DNA of 64,000 nucleotides from Rhizobium indicum (GCF_005862305.2 NZ_CP054021.1:2232001-2296000); one strand, 5' to 3'; shown: positions 9,822 to 19,261, counted from the first letter of the stretch. Translations and numbers: made by a program. The notes: generated from the sequence alone by a model not told the origin.

Positions 9822-10772
9822 ATGGACAGTTCGATCATCGCGGATCGCCGGCGACTGCGCCGCAAGCTGGGCTTCTGGCGCCTCATCGCGGTGGCCCTCA
9901 TCGTGGCACTTGGTTTCGCCTTCTACCGCTTCGCCCTCGGCGATGCCGGGACGCAGCGCCCGCATATCGCCCATGTGACGATATCCGGGCTGATCGTCGA
10001 TGACGACGAGCTTCTCGAGCGGTTGAAGAAGGTCGAAACCAGCGACCAGGTGAAGGCAGCGGTGATTTCGATCTCCTCGCCCGGCGGCACGACCTATGGC
10101 GGCGAAAAAGTCTTCAAGGCGATCCGTGCGATATCTGCCAAGAAGCCTGTCGTCTCCGACGTGCGCACGCTTGCCGCCTCCGCCGGCTACATGATCGCCA
10201 CCGCCGGCGATACGATCATTGCCGGCGACAGCTCGATCACCGGCTCGATCGGCGTCATCTTCCAGTATCCGCAGATCCAGCCGCTGCTCGACAAGATCGG
10301 CGTCTCGCTGCAGGAAATCAAGTCCTCGCCGCTGAAGGCCGAGCCCTCGCCCTTCCACGAGGCGAGCGAGGAAGCCAAGGCGATGATCCGCAACATGGTG
10401 GTCGACAGCTATAACTGGTTCGTCGATCTGGTCGCCGACCGGCGCAAGCTGCCGCGCGACGAGGTGCTGAAACTCGCCGACGGCACGATCTATACCGGCC
10501 GCCAGGCGCTGAAGGTGAAACTCGTCGATGCGATCGGCGGCGAGGCCGAGATCCGCGCCTATCTGACATCGCGCGGCGTCGACAGCGATCTGCCGATGGT
10601 GGACTGGGACAAGAAGAGCAATACGCCCTTTCTGCTCGCTGGGGCTGTTTCTCGGTTGATTACGATCTTCGGTTATGATGATCTCATGAAAACCCAGGAT
10701 ATCAATGGAATCCTGCCCCCAAAGTTGCTTCTTGACGGGCTGCTTTCAGTTTGGCAGGTTGGCCACGATTGA
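9822..10772 (+). CDS. sppA: Signal peptide peptidase SppA, half-length S49 serine protease
   Basis: Membrane-anchored protease that degrades cleaved signal peptides. From the ATG at 9822, with GGAGG at 9812-9816, the protein has 316 residues. That is the short form with one S49 domain rather than the 67-kDa E. coli form. One transmembrane helix lies at about residues 23-41 (FWRLIAVALIVALGFAFY). The nucleophile is the Ser in TLAASAGYM and the general-base Lys lies in the EIKSSPLKAEPSPF segment. GSIGV and SSPGG motifs of the fold are present. It starts a plus-strand group with ihfB and lapA. Confidence 0.92.
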   Translation: MDSSIIADRRRLRRKLGFWRLIAVALIVALGFAFYRFALGDAGTQRPHIAHVTISGLIVDDDELLERLKKVETSDQVKAAVISISSPGGTTYGGEKVFKAIRAISAKKPVVSDVRTLAASAGYMIATAGDTIIAGDSSITGSIGVIFQYPQIQPLLDKIGVSLQEIKSSPLKAEPSPFHEASEEAKAMIRNMVVDSYNWFVDLVADRRKLPRDEVLKLADGTIYTGRQALKVKLVDAIGGEAEIRAYLTSRGVDSDLPMVDWDKKSNTPFLLAGAVSRLITIFGYDDLMKTQDINGILPPKLLLDGLLSVWQVGHD

Positions 10773-10801
10773 TAAGAAATCAATAATTTAAGGGGGCGAA
10801 A

Positions 10802-11101
10802 GTGATCAAGTCCGAATTGGTGCAGATCGTTGCGGCACGCAACCCGCATCTCTATCATCGCGACGTCGAAAATATCGTCAACGCGGTTCTCGACGAGATC
10901 ACGGATGCACTGGCTGCGGGTAACCGAGTCGAATTGCGCGGCTTTGGCGCCTTTTCGGTGAAGAACCGCCCTTCGCGCTCCGGCCGCAATCCGCGGACCG
11001 GCGATACCGTCTTCGTCGAGGAGAAGTGGGTTCCCTTCTTCAAGACCGGCAAGGAGCTGCGCGAGCGGCTTAATCCCGGCCAGTCCGACGAAGAGGATTG
11101 A
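10802..11101 (+). CDS. ihfB: Integration host factor beta subunit
   Basis: Nucleoid-associated DNA-bending protein that works as a heterodimer with IhfA, for example at sigma-54 promoters. It has 99 residues. The arm and DNA-intercalating region [15 protein letters not shown] contains the conserved NPRTG with its Pro, and the body helices match HU/IHF. The start ATG at 10802 follows an AGGGGGCG ribosome site. The order sppA-ihfB-lapA is common in alphaproteobacteria. The acidic tail (GQSDEED) is typical of IhfB in this group. Confidence 0.97.
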   Translation: MIKSELVQIVAARNPHLYHRDVENIVNAVLDEITDALAAGNRVELRGFGAFSVKNRPSRSGRNPRTGDTVFVEEKWVPFFKTGKELRERLNPGQSDEED

Positions 11102-11165
11102 GCCGCCGCAGCCTGCGGCGAAACCGCACTTGAACTCGAGGGCCGTTTTCCTATTCTGGTAACGC

Positions 11166-11208
11166 ATCGTGCTTTCCGCGTCTTACAAAGACGCGCGGCG
11201 CTGCAAGC
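11166..11208. repeat. Dispersed rhizobial palindromic element, copy 2 (partial)
   Basis: Contains GCGTCTTACAAAGACGC as the inner hairpin followed by GCGGCGCTGCA. The TTCAAAG left end seen in other copies is absent or diverged. It lies between ihfB and lapA, just before the lapA leader. Confidence 0.6.
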
Positions 11209-11261
11209 ATGAAACGCGCCCTTCAAAAAGACCGGCGCAATCTGCCGCGTGGAGACCTCAA

Positions 11262-11594
11262 ATGGCCAAGAAGATCGTCAACCTGTTGATTTTGCTGCCG
11301 CTCGGCGTCATCCTCATCGTCTTCTGCGTCGCCAACCGGCAGAGCGTCACGCTCGCCTTCAATCCGTTCCGGCCAGAGGACCAGGTGCTTGCGGTTTCCG
11401 CGCCCTTCTTCGTCTTCCTGGTCGTCGCGCTGATCGCGGGCATGCTGATCGGGGCGGCTGCCACCTGGTTCAGCCAGGGCAAACACCGCAAGCGCGCGCG
11501 CACCGAGGCGAAGGAAGCCATCCGCTGGCAAAGCGAGGCCGACCGCCACAAGAACCGCGCCGAGGAAATCGCCGGGCAGTTACCGGCGCGGTAA
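11262..11594 (+). CDS. lapA: LapA-domain (DUF1049) inner-membrane protein
   Basis: Small membrane protein of 110 residues with two N-terminal transmembrane helices (about 5-25 and 43-67) and a charged Arg/Lys/Glu-rich cytoplasmic helix. This is the architecture of LapA/YciS, which in E. coli helps control LPS synthesis with LapB. The start at 11262 has GGAGA at 11251-11255; the in-frame extension back to 11169 runs through a repeat element. Location after ihfB is as in related genomes. Function is by family only. Confidence 0.8.
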   Translation: MAKKIVNLLILLPLGVILIVFCVANRQSVTLAFNPFRPEDQVLAVSAPFFVFLVVALIAGMLIGAAATWFSQGKHRKRARTEAKEAIRWQSEADRHKNRAEEIAGQLPAR

Positions 11595-11646
11595 AACGGG
11601 TCAATATTCGATTGGCTCGGGTTCGGCGGCCGGCTTTCGGCGATCG

Positions 11647-12081
11647 TCAAACCGGAAAAAAGCTCAGTTCCTCATAGTCGCCCTCCGGGGAGGTGCCGTT
11701 GCCGGTCACCTGGAAACCGTGGGCGAGGTAGAACGCCTTTGCCCGCCGGTTCTTCACCAGGCATTTCAGGCGATATCGGTGTTGCGGCCATTCCGGCAGG
11801 GCGTGCAGCAGCGCCGTGCCTGCACCCTGACCCTGGAATTCCGGTTTTAGGTAGAGCATGTGGATGAAGTCGTCCTCCGGCCAAAGCGACAGGAAACCGG
11901 CGACGCTGCCGCTTTCATGCGCGCAGACGAAGACCGTCTCGCCATTGGTATGGGCGGCGAAATCCTCACGATGGAATTTGCCCGGATCGACCCAGACGAA
12001 TGTTTCGCGGCGCACGGAAAGGTAAATCTCCGCAAGCACTTCCTGATCTTCCGCCCGCGGCGGCCTGATGGTCCACGTCAT
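11647..12081 (-). CDS. GNAT-family N-acetyltransferase
   Basis: Acetyl-CoA-dependent acetyltransferase of unknown substrate, 144 residues. The acetyl-CoA-binding motif A is visible (MLYLKPEFQGQGAGTALL, with Q-x-x-G-x-G/A). A C-terminal segment FYLAHGFQVTGNGTSPEGDYEELSF is typical of the GNAT strand and amide-forming loop. It converges with lapA and stands alone on the minus strand, with the SRPBCC gene next upstream on the same strand. No partner gene indicates the substrate. Confidence 0.85.
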   Translation of the reverse strand: MTWTIRPPRAEDQEVLAEIYLSVRRETFVWVDPGKFHREDFAAHTNGETVFVCAHESGSVAGFLSLWPEDDFIHMLYLKPEFQGQGAGTALLHALPEWPQHRYRLKCLVKNRRAKAFYLAHGFQVTGNGTSPEGDYEELSFFPV

Positions 12082-12117
12082 GACGTCGATTTAAACACCC
12101 CCCGGCCCGCGCCAAGC

Positions 12118-12573
12118 CTAACCGGCCGCCATCCTCGCGACGACGGCGGCATTGAAATCCGAAAAGAACCCTTCGGCGAGCTTTTGCGAGGTCGAATCGA
12201 GCAGGCGGGCGCCGAGCTGGGCGAACCTGTCGCCGAGTTCAGCCTTCGACCGGTAGTGCAGGATCGTCTCGGCGCCCCTTGCCTCGAGCACGATATCGGC
12301 GCTGCCCCTGGCGAAGCCGGCAAGACCGCCCTTGCCTTCGGCCGACAGCGTATAGCTCTCCGGTGCGTCGACATTGGAAAGCGTCAGCAGCCCATGGAAG
12401 GTGGCAGACAGCAGGCTGAACTTGACCTTGATCGTCGCCTCGAAGACATCAGGCGACAGCCGCTCGATGCTCTGGCAGCCCGGAATGCAGCCGCGCATGA
12501 TCTCGGGATCGTTGAGTGCTGCCCAGACGATATCCCGCGGCGCGGCGATGCGTTCTTCGCCGGTGAAATCCAT
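12118..12573 (-). CDS. CoxG/SRPBCC-family protein
   Basis: Small START/SRPBCC-fold protein of 151 residues resembling the CoxG subunit associated with carbon monoxide dehydrogenase and related molybdenum enzymes. MDFTGEERIAAPRDIVWAAL, then CIPGCQSIERL and KVKFSLLSATFHG are the CoxG pattern; the typical GARLLDSTSQKLAEGFF helix closes the fold. No CO dehydrogenase genes are nearby, so it may be a stand-alone lipid or cofactor-binding protein. It is divergent from the Nudix gene. Confidence 0.8.
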   Translation of the reverse strand: MDFTGEERIAAPRDIVWAALNDPEIMRGCIPGCQSIERLSPDVFEATIKVKFSLLSATFHGLLTLSNVDAPESYTLSAEGKGGLAGFARGSADIVLEARGAETILHYRSKAELGDRFAQLGARLLDSTSQKLAEGFFSDFNAAVVARMAAG

Positions 12574-12687
12574 TCGATGGCCCCATCTTCGATTCGCTCA
12601 TCTTATCCCAGCGGGAAAGCGCTTTGCCAAGGCGGCACGGAATGTTATCTGCCGGGTTCCGATCTGACACACATAGGGGATGGGCCG

Positions 12688-13278
12688 ATGAACGACGAAC
12701 TGAAGCCCTGGAGCGTGACGGCAAGCCGCATCACCTATGAGGATCGCTGGATCCGGGTGCGGAGCGACGATTGCATCACCGCCGATGGAACCGTCGTCGC
12801 GCCCTTCCATGTGCTCGACTATCCCGACTGGATCAACATCATCCCCGTGATGCCTGACGGGCGCGTGCTGCTGACACGGGAATATCGGCACGGCCGCGGC
12901 GAGATCGTGCTCGGTCTGGTCGCCGGCAGCCTCGAACCCGGCGACAGCAAGACCGGCGATGCGGCGATGGCGGCGGCCCAGCGCGAACTCCGGGAAGAGA
13001 CCGGCTATGAAGCCTCGAGCTTCGTCAAGCTGCTCACCTCCTATCCGAATGCCGCCAGTCAGAGCAATATGGTGACGAGCTGGCTGGCGCTTGGTCTCAG
13101 CCGGGCCGGCGAACCGTCTTTCGACCCCGGCGAGAAGGTCGAGCTGCTGTTTGCGGATCTTGCTGCCATCCTCGGCGAGCTGCAGTCCGGCGCCGTCATC
13201 ATGCAGTCTATGCATGTGGCAGCCCTCTATGCGGCGGAAAGCTGGCTTCGCACACAGGCCTCCGAGGGCTTGAAATAG
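12688..13278 (+). CDS. Nudix hydrolase
   Basis: Hydrolyses nucleoside-diphosphate-linked compounds, with ADP-ribose-pyrophosphatase-like substrates most likely from overall layout. The protein has 196 residues from the ATG at 12688, preceded by AGGGGA. The upstream frame to 11860 is antisense to other genes and is not coding. The Nudix box GDSKTGDAAMAAAQRELREETGY fits Gx5Ex7REUxEExGU except that the first Glu position is Asp. The catalytic REL-REE block is intact. The substrate is not determinable. Confidence 0.85.
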   Translation: MNDELKPWSVTASRITYEDRWIRVRSDDCITADGTVVAPFHVLDYPDWINIIPVMPDGRVLLTREYRHGRGEIVLGLVAGSLEPGDSKTGDAAMAAAQRELREETGYEASSFVKLLTSYPNAASQSNMVTSWLALGLSRAGEPSFDPGEKVELLFADLAAILGELQSGAVIMQSMHVAALYAAESWLRTQASEGLK

Positions 13279-13361
13279 GCGCCGCGCCGGGAAAACCCTC
13301 CCCTTGCCCGGGCTTGGCCGGCAGCGCAGTTGATCCGCCCCGCTTTTCTGCGCTACTGCAT

Positions 13362-13415
13362 ATTCAAAGTGCCGCAGTGTGCTTTGCGCGTTTCAAAAGA
13401 CGCGTGGGCCTGCAG
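13362..13415. repeat. Dispersed rhizobial palindromic element, copy 3
   Basis: Starts ATTCAAAGTGCCGCAG and contains GCGCGTTTCAAAAGACGCG as the inner hairpin, ending GGGCCTGCAG. It lies about 50 bp upstream of the rRNA-methyltransferase-like gene. Confidence 0.7.
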
Positions 13416-13463
13416 CCGACGCAAAGCCGATAAGACACCCCGACAGAGACGCGGAAGAGCACG

Positions 13464-14561
13464 TTGAAACAGAGAGAAGGCCGGCCGGGCCAGAAGAAAA
13501 CATCAGGTCCTTCCGGTGAAAGCCGCAGGGACGATCGGGCAGGCCGGCCGCCGAAGCCGGTCGCGCGGCCCGCGGCAACCCGTGAGGCAGTGCGCGAGGC
13601 TGCCGTGCCTGCCGCCGTCGTGCGTCCTCTGATGACACGCAGCGGCGAGCGTCCGACCGAGCGCGTGCCCGTCATCCTCGAATCGCTCGGGGCCGGTGAC
13701 TTCCATCTGATCGACAGCGGCAACGGCGAAAAGCTCGAGCAATACGGCCCTTATCGCATCATCCGCCCGGAAGCCCAGGCGCTGTGGCGGCCTTCTCTGC
13801 CCGCCCATATCTGGGAAAAGGTCGATGCTGCCTTCACCGGCGACACCGACGAGGAAGGCACCGGCCGCTGGCGTTTCCCGAAGGAGGCGCTCGGCGAGAC
13901 CTGGCCGCTCAACCTGCTCGGCGTCGATTTCCTCGGCCGCTTCACCTCCTTCCGCCATGTCGGCGTCTTCCCCGAACAGATCGTCCACTGGAGCTGGATG
14001 AAGGATCAGGTCGAAAAGGCCGGCCGGCCGCTGAAGGTGCTGAACCTCTTCGGTTATACCGGCGTCGCCTCGCTGGTTGCCGCCGCAGCCGGCGCCGAGG
14101 TCACCCATGTCGACGCCTCGAAGAAGGCGATTGGCTGGGCGCGGGAAAACCAGGCGCTCGGGCGCATGGAGAAGCTGCCGATCCGCTGGATCTGCGAGGA
14201 TGCGATGAAATTCATCCTGCGCGAGGAACGCCGCGGCAGCCAGTACGATATCATCCTTACAGATCCGCCGAAATTCGGCCGCGGCCCCAATGGCGAAGTC
14301 TGGCATCTTTTCGAGCATCTGCCGTTGATGCTCGATGTCTGCCGCGAGATCCTGTCGCCGAAGGCAGTGGGCCTGGTGCTGACGGCCTATTCGATCCGCG
14401 CCAGCTTCTATTCGATCCACGAGCTGATGCGCGAGACGATGCGGGGCGCCGGCGGTGTGGTCGAATCCGGCGAGCTGGTGATTCGCGAAGCCGGCACCGA
14501 CGGCAAGACGCAGGGCCGCGCGCTTTCCACCTCCCTCTTTTCCCGCTGGGTGCCGAAATGA
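13464..14561 (+). CDS. Class I SAM-dependent RNA methyltransferase (RlmI/RlmK-like)
   Basis: Predicted 23S rRNA-type methyltransferase of 365 residues. The first ~60 residues are basic and low-complexity (Arg/Pro/Ala-rich). The Rossmann domain carries motif I LNLFGYTGVASL, motif II THVDASKKAIGWA and the catalytic-region motif TDPPKFGRG. This combination is typical of the RlmI/RlmK family. The stop overlaps the start of the next methyltransferase gene (ATGA at 14558), so the two RNA methyltransferases are probably co-translated. The exact base modified is not known. Confidence 0.85.
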   Translation: MKQREGRPGQKKTSGPSGESRRDDRAGRPPKPVARPAATREAVREAAVPAAVVRPLMTRSGERPTERVPVILESLGAGDFHLIDSGNGEKLEQYGPYRIIRPEAQALWRPSLPAHIWEKVDAAFTGDTDEEGTGRWRFPKEALGETWPLNLLGVDFLGRFTSFRHVGVFPEQIVHWSWMKDQVEKAGRPLKVLNLFGYTGVASLVAAAAGAEVTHVDASKKAIGWARENQALGRMEKLPIRWICEDAMKFILREERRGSQYDIILTDPPKFGRGPNGEVWHLFEHLPLMLDVCREILSPKAVGLVLTAYSIRASFYSIHELMRETMRGAGGVVESGELVIREAGTDGKTQGRALSTSLFSRWVPK

Positions 14562-15418
14562 GCAAGGACTTCCACGATCAGGGACCGCGCAGGGTCGGAC
14601 AGGTGAAGGAAGTCACCTCGCTCGCCAATCCGATCATCAAGGACATCAAGGCGCTGACGAACAAGAAGTCGCGCGAGGAAAGCGGTACTTTCCTGGCCGA
14701 AGGACTGAAGCTCGTCATCGACGCGATCGAACTCGGCTGGGCAATCCGCACGCTGGTCTATGCCAAGGCTGCCAAGGGCAAGCCGCTGGTCGAGCAAATG
14801 GCGGCAAGGACCGTCGCCTCGGGTGGGCTGGTGCTCGAGGTCAGCGAAAAGGTGATCGCCTCGATCACCCGCCGCGACAATCCGCAGATGGTCGTCGGCA
14901 TCTTCGAGCAGCGCTGGACGCCGCTCAAGAGTATCCGACTGAGCGAGGGCGAGACATGGGTGGCGCTCGACCGGGTGCGCGACCCCGGCAATCTCGGCAC
15001 CATCATCCGCACGACCGATGCGGCCGGGGCTTCCGGCATCATTCTTCTCGGAGAAACGACCGATCCCTTCTCGCTCGAAACGGTGCGGGCCACCATGGGC
15101 TCGGTCTTTGCCGTTCCGGTCGCGCGCGCGACGCCTGAGGAATTCATCGCCTGGCGGAAATCGGCCGGCGTTTCCGTCGTCGCGACACATCTTGCCGGGG
15201 CGGTCGATTACCGGACGATCGACTACCGGAAAAAGCCCGTCGTGCTGTTGATGGGCAACGAACAATCCGGCCTGCCGGAGCAGCTCGCCAGGGAGGCCGA
15301 CGCGCTTGCCCGTATTCCGCAGCAGGGCCGCGCCGATTCACTGAACCTCGCCGTCGCCACCGCCGTCATGCTTTTCGAGGCACGCCGCCATCTCCTCTCA
15401 CTTGCCGAGGGCAAATGA
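14558..15418 (+). CDS. TrmH/SpoU-family RNA 2'-O-methyltransferase
   Basis: SPOUT-class rRNA or tRNA ribose methyltransferase of 286 residues. An N-terminal substrate-binding domain ([21 protein letters not shown]) is followed by the SpoU knot: motif 1 [16 protein letters not shown] with the Asn/Arg pair, motif 2 [11 protein letters not shown] and motif 3 [18 protein letters not shown]. It begins in an ATGA overlap with the upstream methyltransferase and ends in an ATGA overlap with lspA. All three genes therefore form one tightly coupled unit. Confidence 0.92.
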   Translation: MSKDFHDQGPRRVGQVKEVTSLANPIIKDIKALTNKKSREESGTFLAEGLKLVIDAIELGWAIRTLVYAKAAKGKPLVEQMAARTVASGGLVLEVSEKVIASITRRDNPQMVVGIFEQRWTPLKSIRLSEGETWVALDRVRDPGNLGTIIRTTDAAGASGIILLGETTDPFSLETVRATMGSVFAVPVARATPEEFIAWRKSAGVSVVATHLAGAVDYRTIDYRKKPVVLLMGNEQSGLPEQLAREADALARIPQQGRADSLNLAVATAVMLFEARRHLLSLAEGK

Positions 15419-15918
15419 CCGAACAGACGCATGCACGCCCGGCGCTGTTTTCGCGGCCGGCACCGATCCTCTTCTTCATCGTCGTCGCCGTTCTCATCGA
15501 CCAGGTCGTCAAGATCGCCGTCGATCACTACCTGCCGCTGCAGGAGGTTGTGCCGGTCATTCCGATGCTGGCGCTCTACCGCACCTACAATCTCGGCGTC
15601 GCCTTTTCGATGCTATCAGGCATGGACGGCTGGTTCATCGTCGGCATGCGGCTCGTCATCGTCGCCTTCGTCATCTGGCTGTGGTACCGCACGGCGAAGG
15701 ATCGCTGGATCGCCCATCTCGGTTATGCGTTGATCATCGCCGGCGCGATCGGCAATCTCGTCGACCGCTTCGCCTATGGGCATGTGATCGATTACATTCT
15801 TTTCTACACCGAGAGCTGGTCCTTCGCCGTCTTCAATCTCGCCGACAGTTTCATCACCATCGGGGCCGGCTGCGTCATTCTCGACGAGCTGCTGTTGCCG
15901 AAAAAGGCCGGCCGCTAA
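15415..15918 (+). CDS. lspA: Lipoprotein signal peptidase II
   Basis: Inner-membrane aspartyl protease that cleaves prolipoproteins after diacylglyceryl addition; the later acylation by Lnt is encoded at 42706. It has 167 residues with four transmembrane helices. Conserved Asp residues lie in [16 protein letters not shown] (D117, D126) and in FNLADS (D144), and include the catalytic dyad. The start overlaps the preceding gene by ATGA. Confidence 0.95.
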   Translation: MTEQTHARPALFSRPAPILFFIVVAVLIDQVVKIAVDHYLPLQEVVPVIPMLALYRTYNLGVAFSMLSGMDGWFIVGMRLVIVAFVIWLWYRTAKDRWIAHLGYALIIAGAIGNLVDRFAYGHVIDYILFYTESWSFAVFNLADSFITIGAGCVILDELLLPKKAGR

Positions 15919-15973
15919 AATCTTATCGAAATCCTGAAGGCATTCGGAACGGGCCTCATGTTAGCTAGATAGC

Positions 15974-18256
15974 ATGCAGAACCTGGGACAGTTGCAGGAA
16001 AGATTGTCCGCCGCCTTCGGTGGACCCGCCGCCAAGCCGCTTGAGAAGCGGATGGAGGTGTTTTCCCCACGGCCGAACGCAGCGGCACCCCGGGGCGCCG
16101 ATGACCGCCAGGGCGGGCCTGCACCGACACGGCGCCTGCTGTTCTACTGGCTGGGCGGCGCCGGCCTTCTGGCCGCAACAATCCTGATGCTGCTAGCCCA
16201 TGCCGGCGATCCGCTGCTGCTTTCGGGCGGTCTCGTCGTTCTTGGCCTTGCCGTCATCGCCAGTTATGCCCTGCTGATGGTTCGCTCGCGCAGGGCCGGG
16301 CAGCGCCCCGGTCAACCCATGCCGGATTGGAACGCCGGCGCAAAGCTGTTCGCCGACGTGCACGACGTGCTCGGCGACATCACGGTCAGCCGCACCATGG
16401 ACCGGCGCATCATCTCCGCCAACGACACTTTTCGCCGCCTGACCGGACGGTTGCGTCCGGAAGGACGCAGCTGCGAGGAGATCGGGCTTGCTTTCCGCCC
16501 CGGTCCGATACCGCATTGCTACGATGTCGAGATCTCGACACCGGAGGGCCAGCGCATCTTCCTCTGGCGCGATGTCGTCACCCGCGACCCGGCGAACGGC
16601 CGTCTGCTGCTGCAGAGCGTTGCCCGCGACGTGACCGATGAGCGGCTGATCGCGCAGGGCCGCGAGGAGGCCCGCCAGAAGGCCGAATATAACAGCGCCG
16701 CCAAATCGAGGTTGCTTGCCACCGTCAGCCACGAGGTGCGCACGCCGCTTTCCGGCATCCTCGGCATGACGCATCTGATCGCCGAGACACGGCTGACGCA
16801 GGAACAGCAGAACTATCTTGCGAGCATCCGCCAGTCCGGTCATGCATTGACGCAGCTCGTCGAGGATCTGCTCGATTTCTCCACCATCGAGGTCGGCCGC
16901 TTCGCGCTGCACCCGCGCTCGGAATCGCTGCGCAAGCTTCTCGAAAGCGTCGTCGAGATGCTCGCCCACCGGGCGCATGAAAAGGGTATCGAGATCGGCG
17001 CCACCGTGTCATCCGACGTGCCCGAAAATATGAGCTTCGACCCGGCGCGGCTGCGCCAGGTTCTGTTCAACGTTATCGGCAACGCCGTGAAGTTCACCCA
17101 GGTCGGCGGCGTCTTCATCCGCGTGTCGCTCGACGGCGACGACCTCTCGATCACCGTGACCGACAGCGGTCCCGGCATGACGGCGGAGGAGCAGGCGCGC
17201 GTCTTCGGCGAGTTCGAGCAGGGCGGGAGCGTTGCCGACAAGAGCAGCGGGACCGGGCTCGGCCTTGCCATCTCCGCCCGCATCATGCGCGAATTCAACG
17301 GCGCGCTGACGGTTGCCAGCGAAAAGGGCAGAGGCAGCGAATTCACCATCCGCTTCCCTGTCGATATCGCCAGCGAGCGCCCAGACCGGCGAAACACGCT
17401 GCTTGCCGGCAACAGCGTCGTGTTGCTGGCGCCGGCAGGTGCGGCGCGCACTGCTATCGCCGAAACGATCACTACGCTCGGCGGCCTCTGCCATCTCGTC
17501 GGCGACGGCGAGACGGCGCGGGCAACACTGCTCGAGCTGGCAAAGGGCGGACGGCGGCCGACCGACATCATCATCGACCATCGCATGTCCGCGGAATTTT
17601 CTGCCCATCTTGCCGACCGCACCGAAATCGCCGCACTTGGCCTGCGCAAGGTGCTGCTCGTCAATCCGGAAGAGCGCAGCGCCCATCCGCTCGACCTCTT
17701 CGATGCCTGGCTGATCCGGCCGCTGCGCGAACAGTCGCTGATCGACGTGCTGCGCGGGCGCATGCGCGGCATGGAGAAACGCGACGCGCTGAACGACAAC
17801 CAGCCGGGCTTCGGCCTTTCGGTGGCTGAGACGCTGGTTGCCGCCAGCGGGCTCAGCATCCTGCTCGGCGAAGACGATCCGATCAATGCCATGCTGGTGC
17901 GTGTCGTTCTGGAAAAGGGCGGACATAAGGTGCGCCATGTCGAGGATTTCGAGACCCTGCTCGACTACGCGCTCTGCGAGGCGAATGATCGGCCCGATAT
18001 CATCATCAGCGACCTCTCGATGCCCGGCGGCAACGGCATCGACATGCTGGGACGCCTGCGCGGCCACGAGCGGCGGCTCGATCTCGCCTCGGTGCCAGTG
18101 ATCGTGCTCACCGCCGACAAGAGCGACGAATCGCGCCGCCAAGTCTTGCTCAACGGCGCCAACCGCGTCATGATAAAGCCGGTCGATCCGGTGCGGCTGC
18201 TGACCGAAGTTCAGGCGGTGGCCGCCCTTTCCGCCCGTCGGGCAGAGGCGCGGTGA
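15974..18256 (+). CDS. Hybrid sensor histidine kinase with two receiver modules
   Basis: Membrane sensor kinase of 760 residues. Two transmembrane helices (about 55-75 and 81-103) with a very short periplasmic loop are followed by a PAS-like segment (about 125-220). Next is HisKA with the phospho-His H253 in ATVSHEVRTPLSG, then the HATPase domain (N370 in the N box, DSGPG near 397, GTGLGLAIS near 426). Residues of about 480-600 look like a degenerate receiver: an Asp is kept in IIIDHRM (D535) but the acidic pair and the conserved Lys are missing. Residues 625-750 are an intact receiver (GEDD, D680 in IISDLSMP, K735). No response regulator gene is adjacent. The signal is unknown. Confidence 0.9.
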   Translation: MQNLGQLQERLSAAFGGPAAKPLEKRMEVFSPRPNAAAPRGADDRQGGPAPTRRLLFYWLGGAGLLAATILMLLAHAGDPLLLSGGLVVLGLAVIASYALLMVRSRRAGQRPGQPMPDWNAGAKLFADVHDVLGDITVSRTMDRRIISANDTFRRLTGRLRPEGRSCEEIGLAFRPGPIPHCYDVEISTPEGQRIFLWRDVVTRDPANGRLLLQSVARDVTDERLIAQGREEARQKAEYNSAAKSRLLATVSHEVRTPLSGILGMTHLIAETRLTQEQQNYLASIRQSGHALTQLVEDLLDFSTIEVGRFALHPRSESLRKLLESVVEMLAHRAHEKGIEIGATVSSDVPENMSFDPARLRQVLFNVIGNAVKFTQVGGVFIRVSLDGDDLSITVTDSGPGMTAEEQARVFGEFEQGGSVADKSSGTGLGLAISARIMREFNGALTVASEKGRGSEFTIRFPVDIASERPDRRNTLLAGNSVVLLAPAGAARTAIAETITTLGGLCHLVGDGETARATLLELAKGGRRPTDIIIDHRMSAEFSAHLADRTEIAALGLRKVLLVNPEERSAHPLDLFDAWLIRPLREQSLIDVLRGRMRGMEKRDALNDNQPGFGLSVAETLVAASGLSILLGEDDPINAMLVRVVLEKGGHKVRHVEDFETLLDYALCEANDRPDIIISDLSMPGGNGIDMLGRLRGHERRLDLASVPVIVLTADKSDESRRQVLLNGANRVMIKPVDPVRLLTEVQAVAALSARRAEAR

Positions 18257-18364
18257 GCGCCTCAGAAACCGGCACGCTTCTTGCGCCTGGAAATTCAAAA
18301 TGTCACTTTCCTGTCGTAGAGAAGTGTTTTATGGCGTCGATAAGCCGGCAACGGGAGAATCGTC

Positions 18365-19243
18365 ATGTCCGCCATCGACATCCTGAATCGTGACACCACG
18401 GCGGAGGCTGCACGGCCCTCGACGGCTGCCGTGCAGAAGGACGGCGATATCCTCGGCCGCATCGGCAATCTGGAGACCCGCCTTGCCCGCACGGCACGCG
18501 AGATCGATGCCGCCCAGGCCGTGCGCTACCGCGTCTTCGTCGACGAAATGAAGGCGCAGCTGCCGCTGGACGCCATGCGCCGGCAGCGCGATGTCGACGC
18601 CTATGACGCCGTCTGCGATCATCTTCTCGTTCTCGACCGCTCGATCGAGGGCGACCCGGAAGACCAGATCGTCGGCACCTATCGTCTGCTGCGTCAGGAT
18701 GTCGCTATCGCCAATGGCGGTTTTTACTCGGCTTCCGAATTCGAAATCGAGGGCCTCATCGCCAAACATCCGGACAAGCGTTTCATGGAGCTCGGCCGCT
18801 CCTGCGTGCTGCCGGAATACCGCACCAAGCGCACCGTCGAGCTCCTGTGGCAGGGCAACTGGGCCTACGCGCTGAAGCACGGCGTCAGCGCCATGTTCGG
18901 CTGCGCCTCTTTCCCCGGCGTCTACCTCGAAAGCCACGCGCTGGCGCTGTCCTTCCTCTACCACAATGTGCTGGCGAAGAACGAATGGGCCGTCGGCGCC
19001 CTGCCGCATCTTGCCCGCAACATGGACCTGATGCCGGTCGAAGCCATCAATCCGAAGCGGGCGCTGATGGCCCTGCCGCCGCTGATCAAGGGCTATCTGC
19101 GCCTCGGTGCGATGGTCGGCTCCCACGCGGTCGTCGATCATGCCTTCAACACGACCGACGTGCTGATCGTGCTGCCGATCTCCAGCATTTCGGACCGTTA
19201 TCTGAATTATTACGGCGCCGACGCCGGCCGCTTCGCGAGCTAA
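18365..19243 (+). CDS. olsB: L-ornithine N-alpha-acyltransferase (ornithine lipid synthesis)
   Basis: Transfers a 3-hydroxyacyl group from acyl-ACP to ornithine, giving lyso-ornithine lipid, the first step of the membrane lipid made by rhizobia especially under phosphate limitation. It has 292 residues of the GNAT-like OlsB family. AQAVRYRVFVDEM, FMELGRSCVLPEYRTKRTVELLW and CASFPG are the family landmarks. The start ATG has GGGAGA upstream. In S. meliloti olsB lies next to the malic enzyme / mutS block, as here. The second-step enzyme, olsA, is at 37644. Expression is often PhoB-dependent; I did not find a convincing Pho box. Confidence 0.9.
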   Translation: MSAIDILNRDTTAEAARPSTAAVQKDGDILGRIGNLETRLARTAREIDAAQAVRYRVFVDEMKAQLPLDAMRRQRDVDAYDAVCDHLLVLDRSIEGDPEDQIVGTYRLLRQDVAIANGGFYSASEFEIEGLIAKHPDKRFMELGRSCVLPEYRTKRTVELLWQGNWAYALKHGVSAMFGCASFPGVYLESHALALSFLYHNVLAKNEWAVGALPHLARNMDLMPVEAINPKRALMALPPLIKGYLRLGAMVGSHAVVDHAFNTTDVLIVLPISSISDRYLNYYGADAGRFAS

Positions 19244-19261
19244 ACGCCGAGGATCGTCGGC

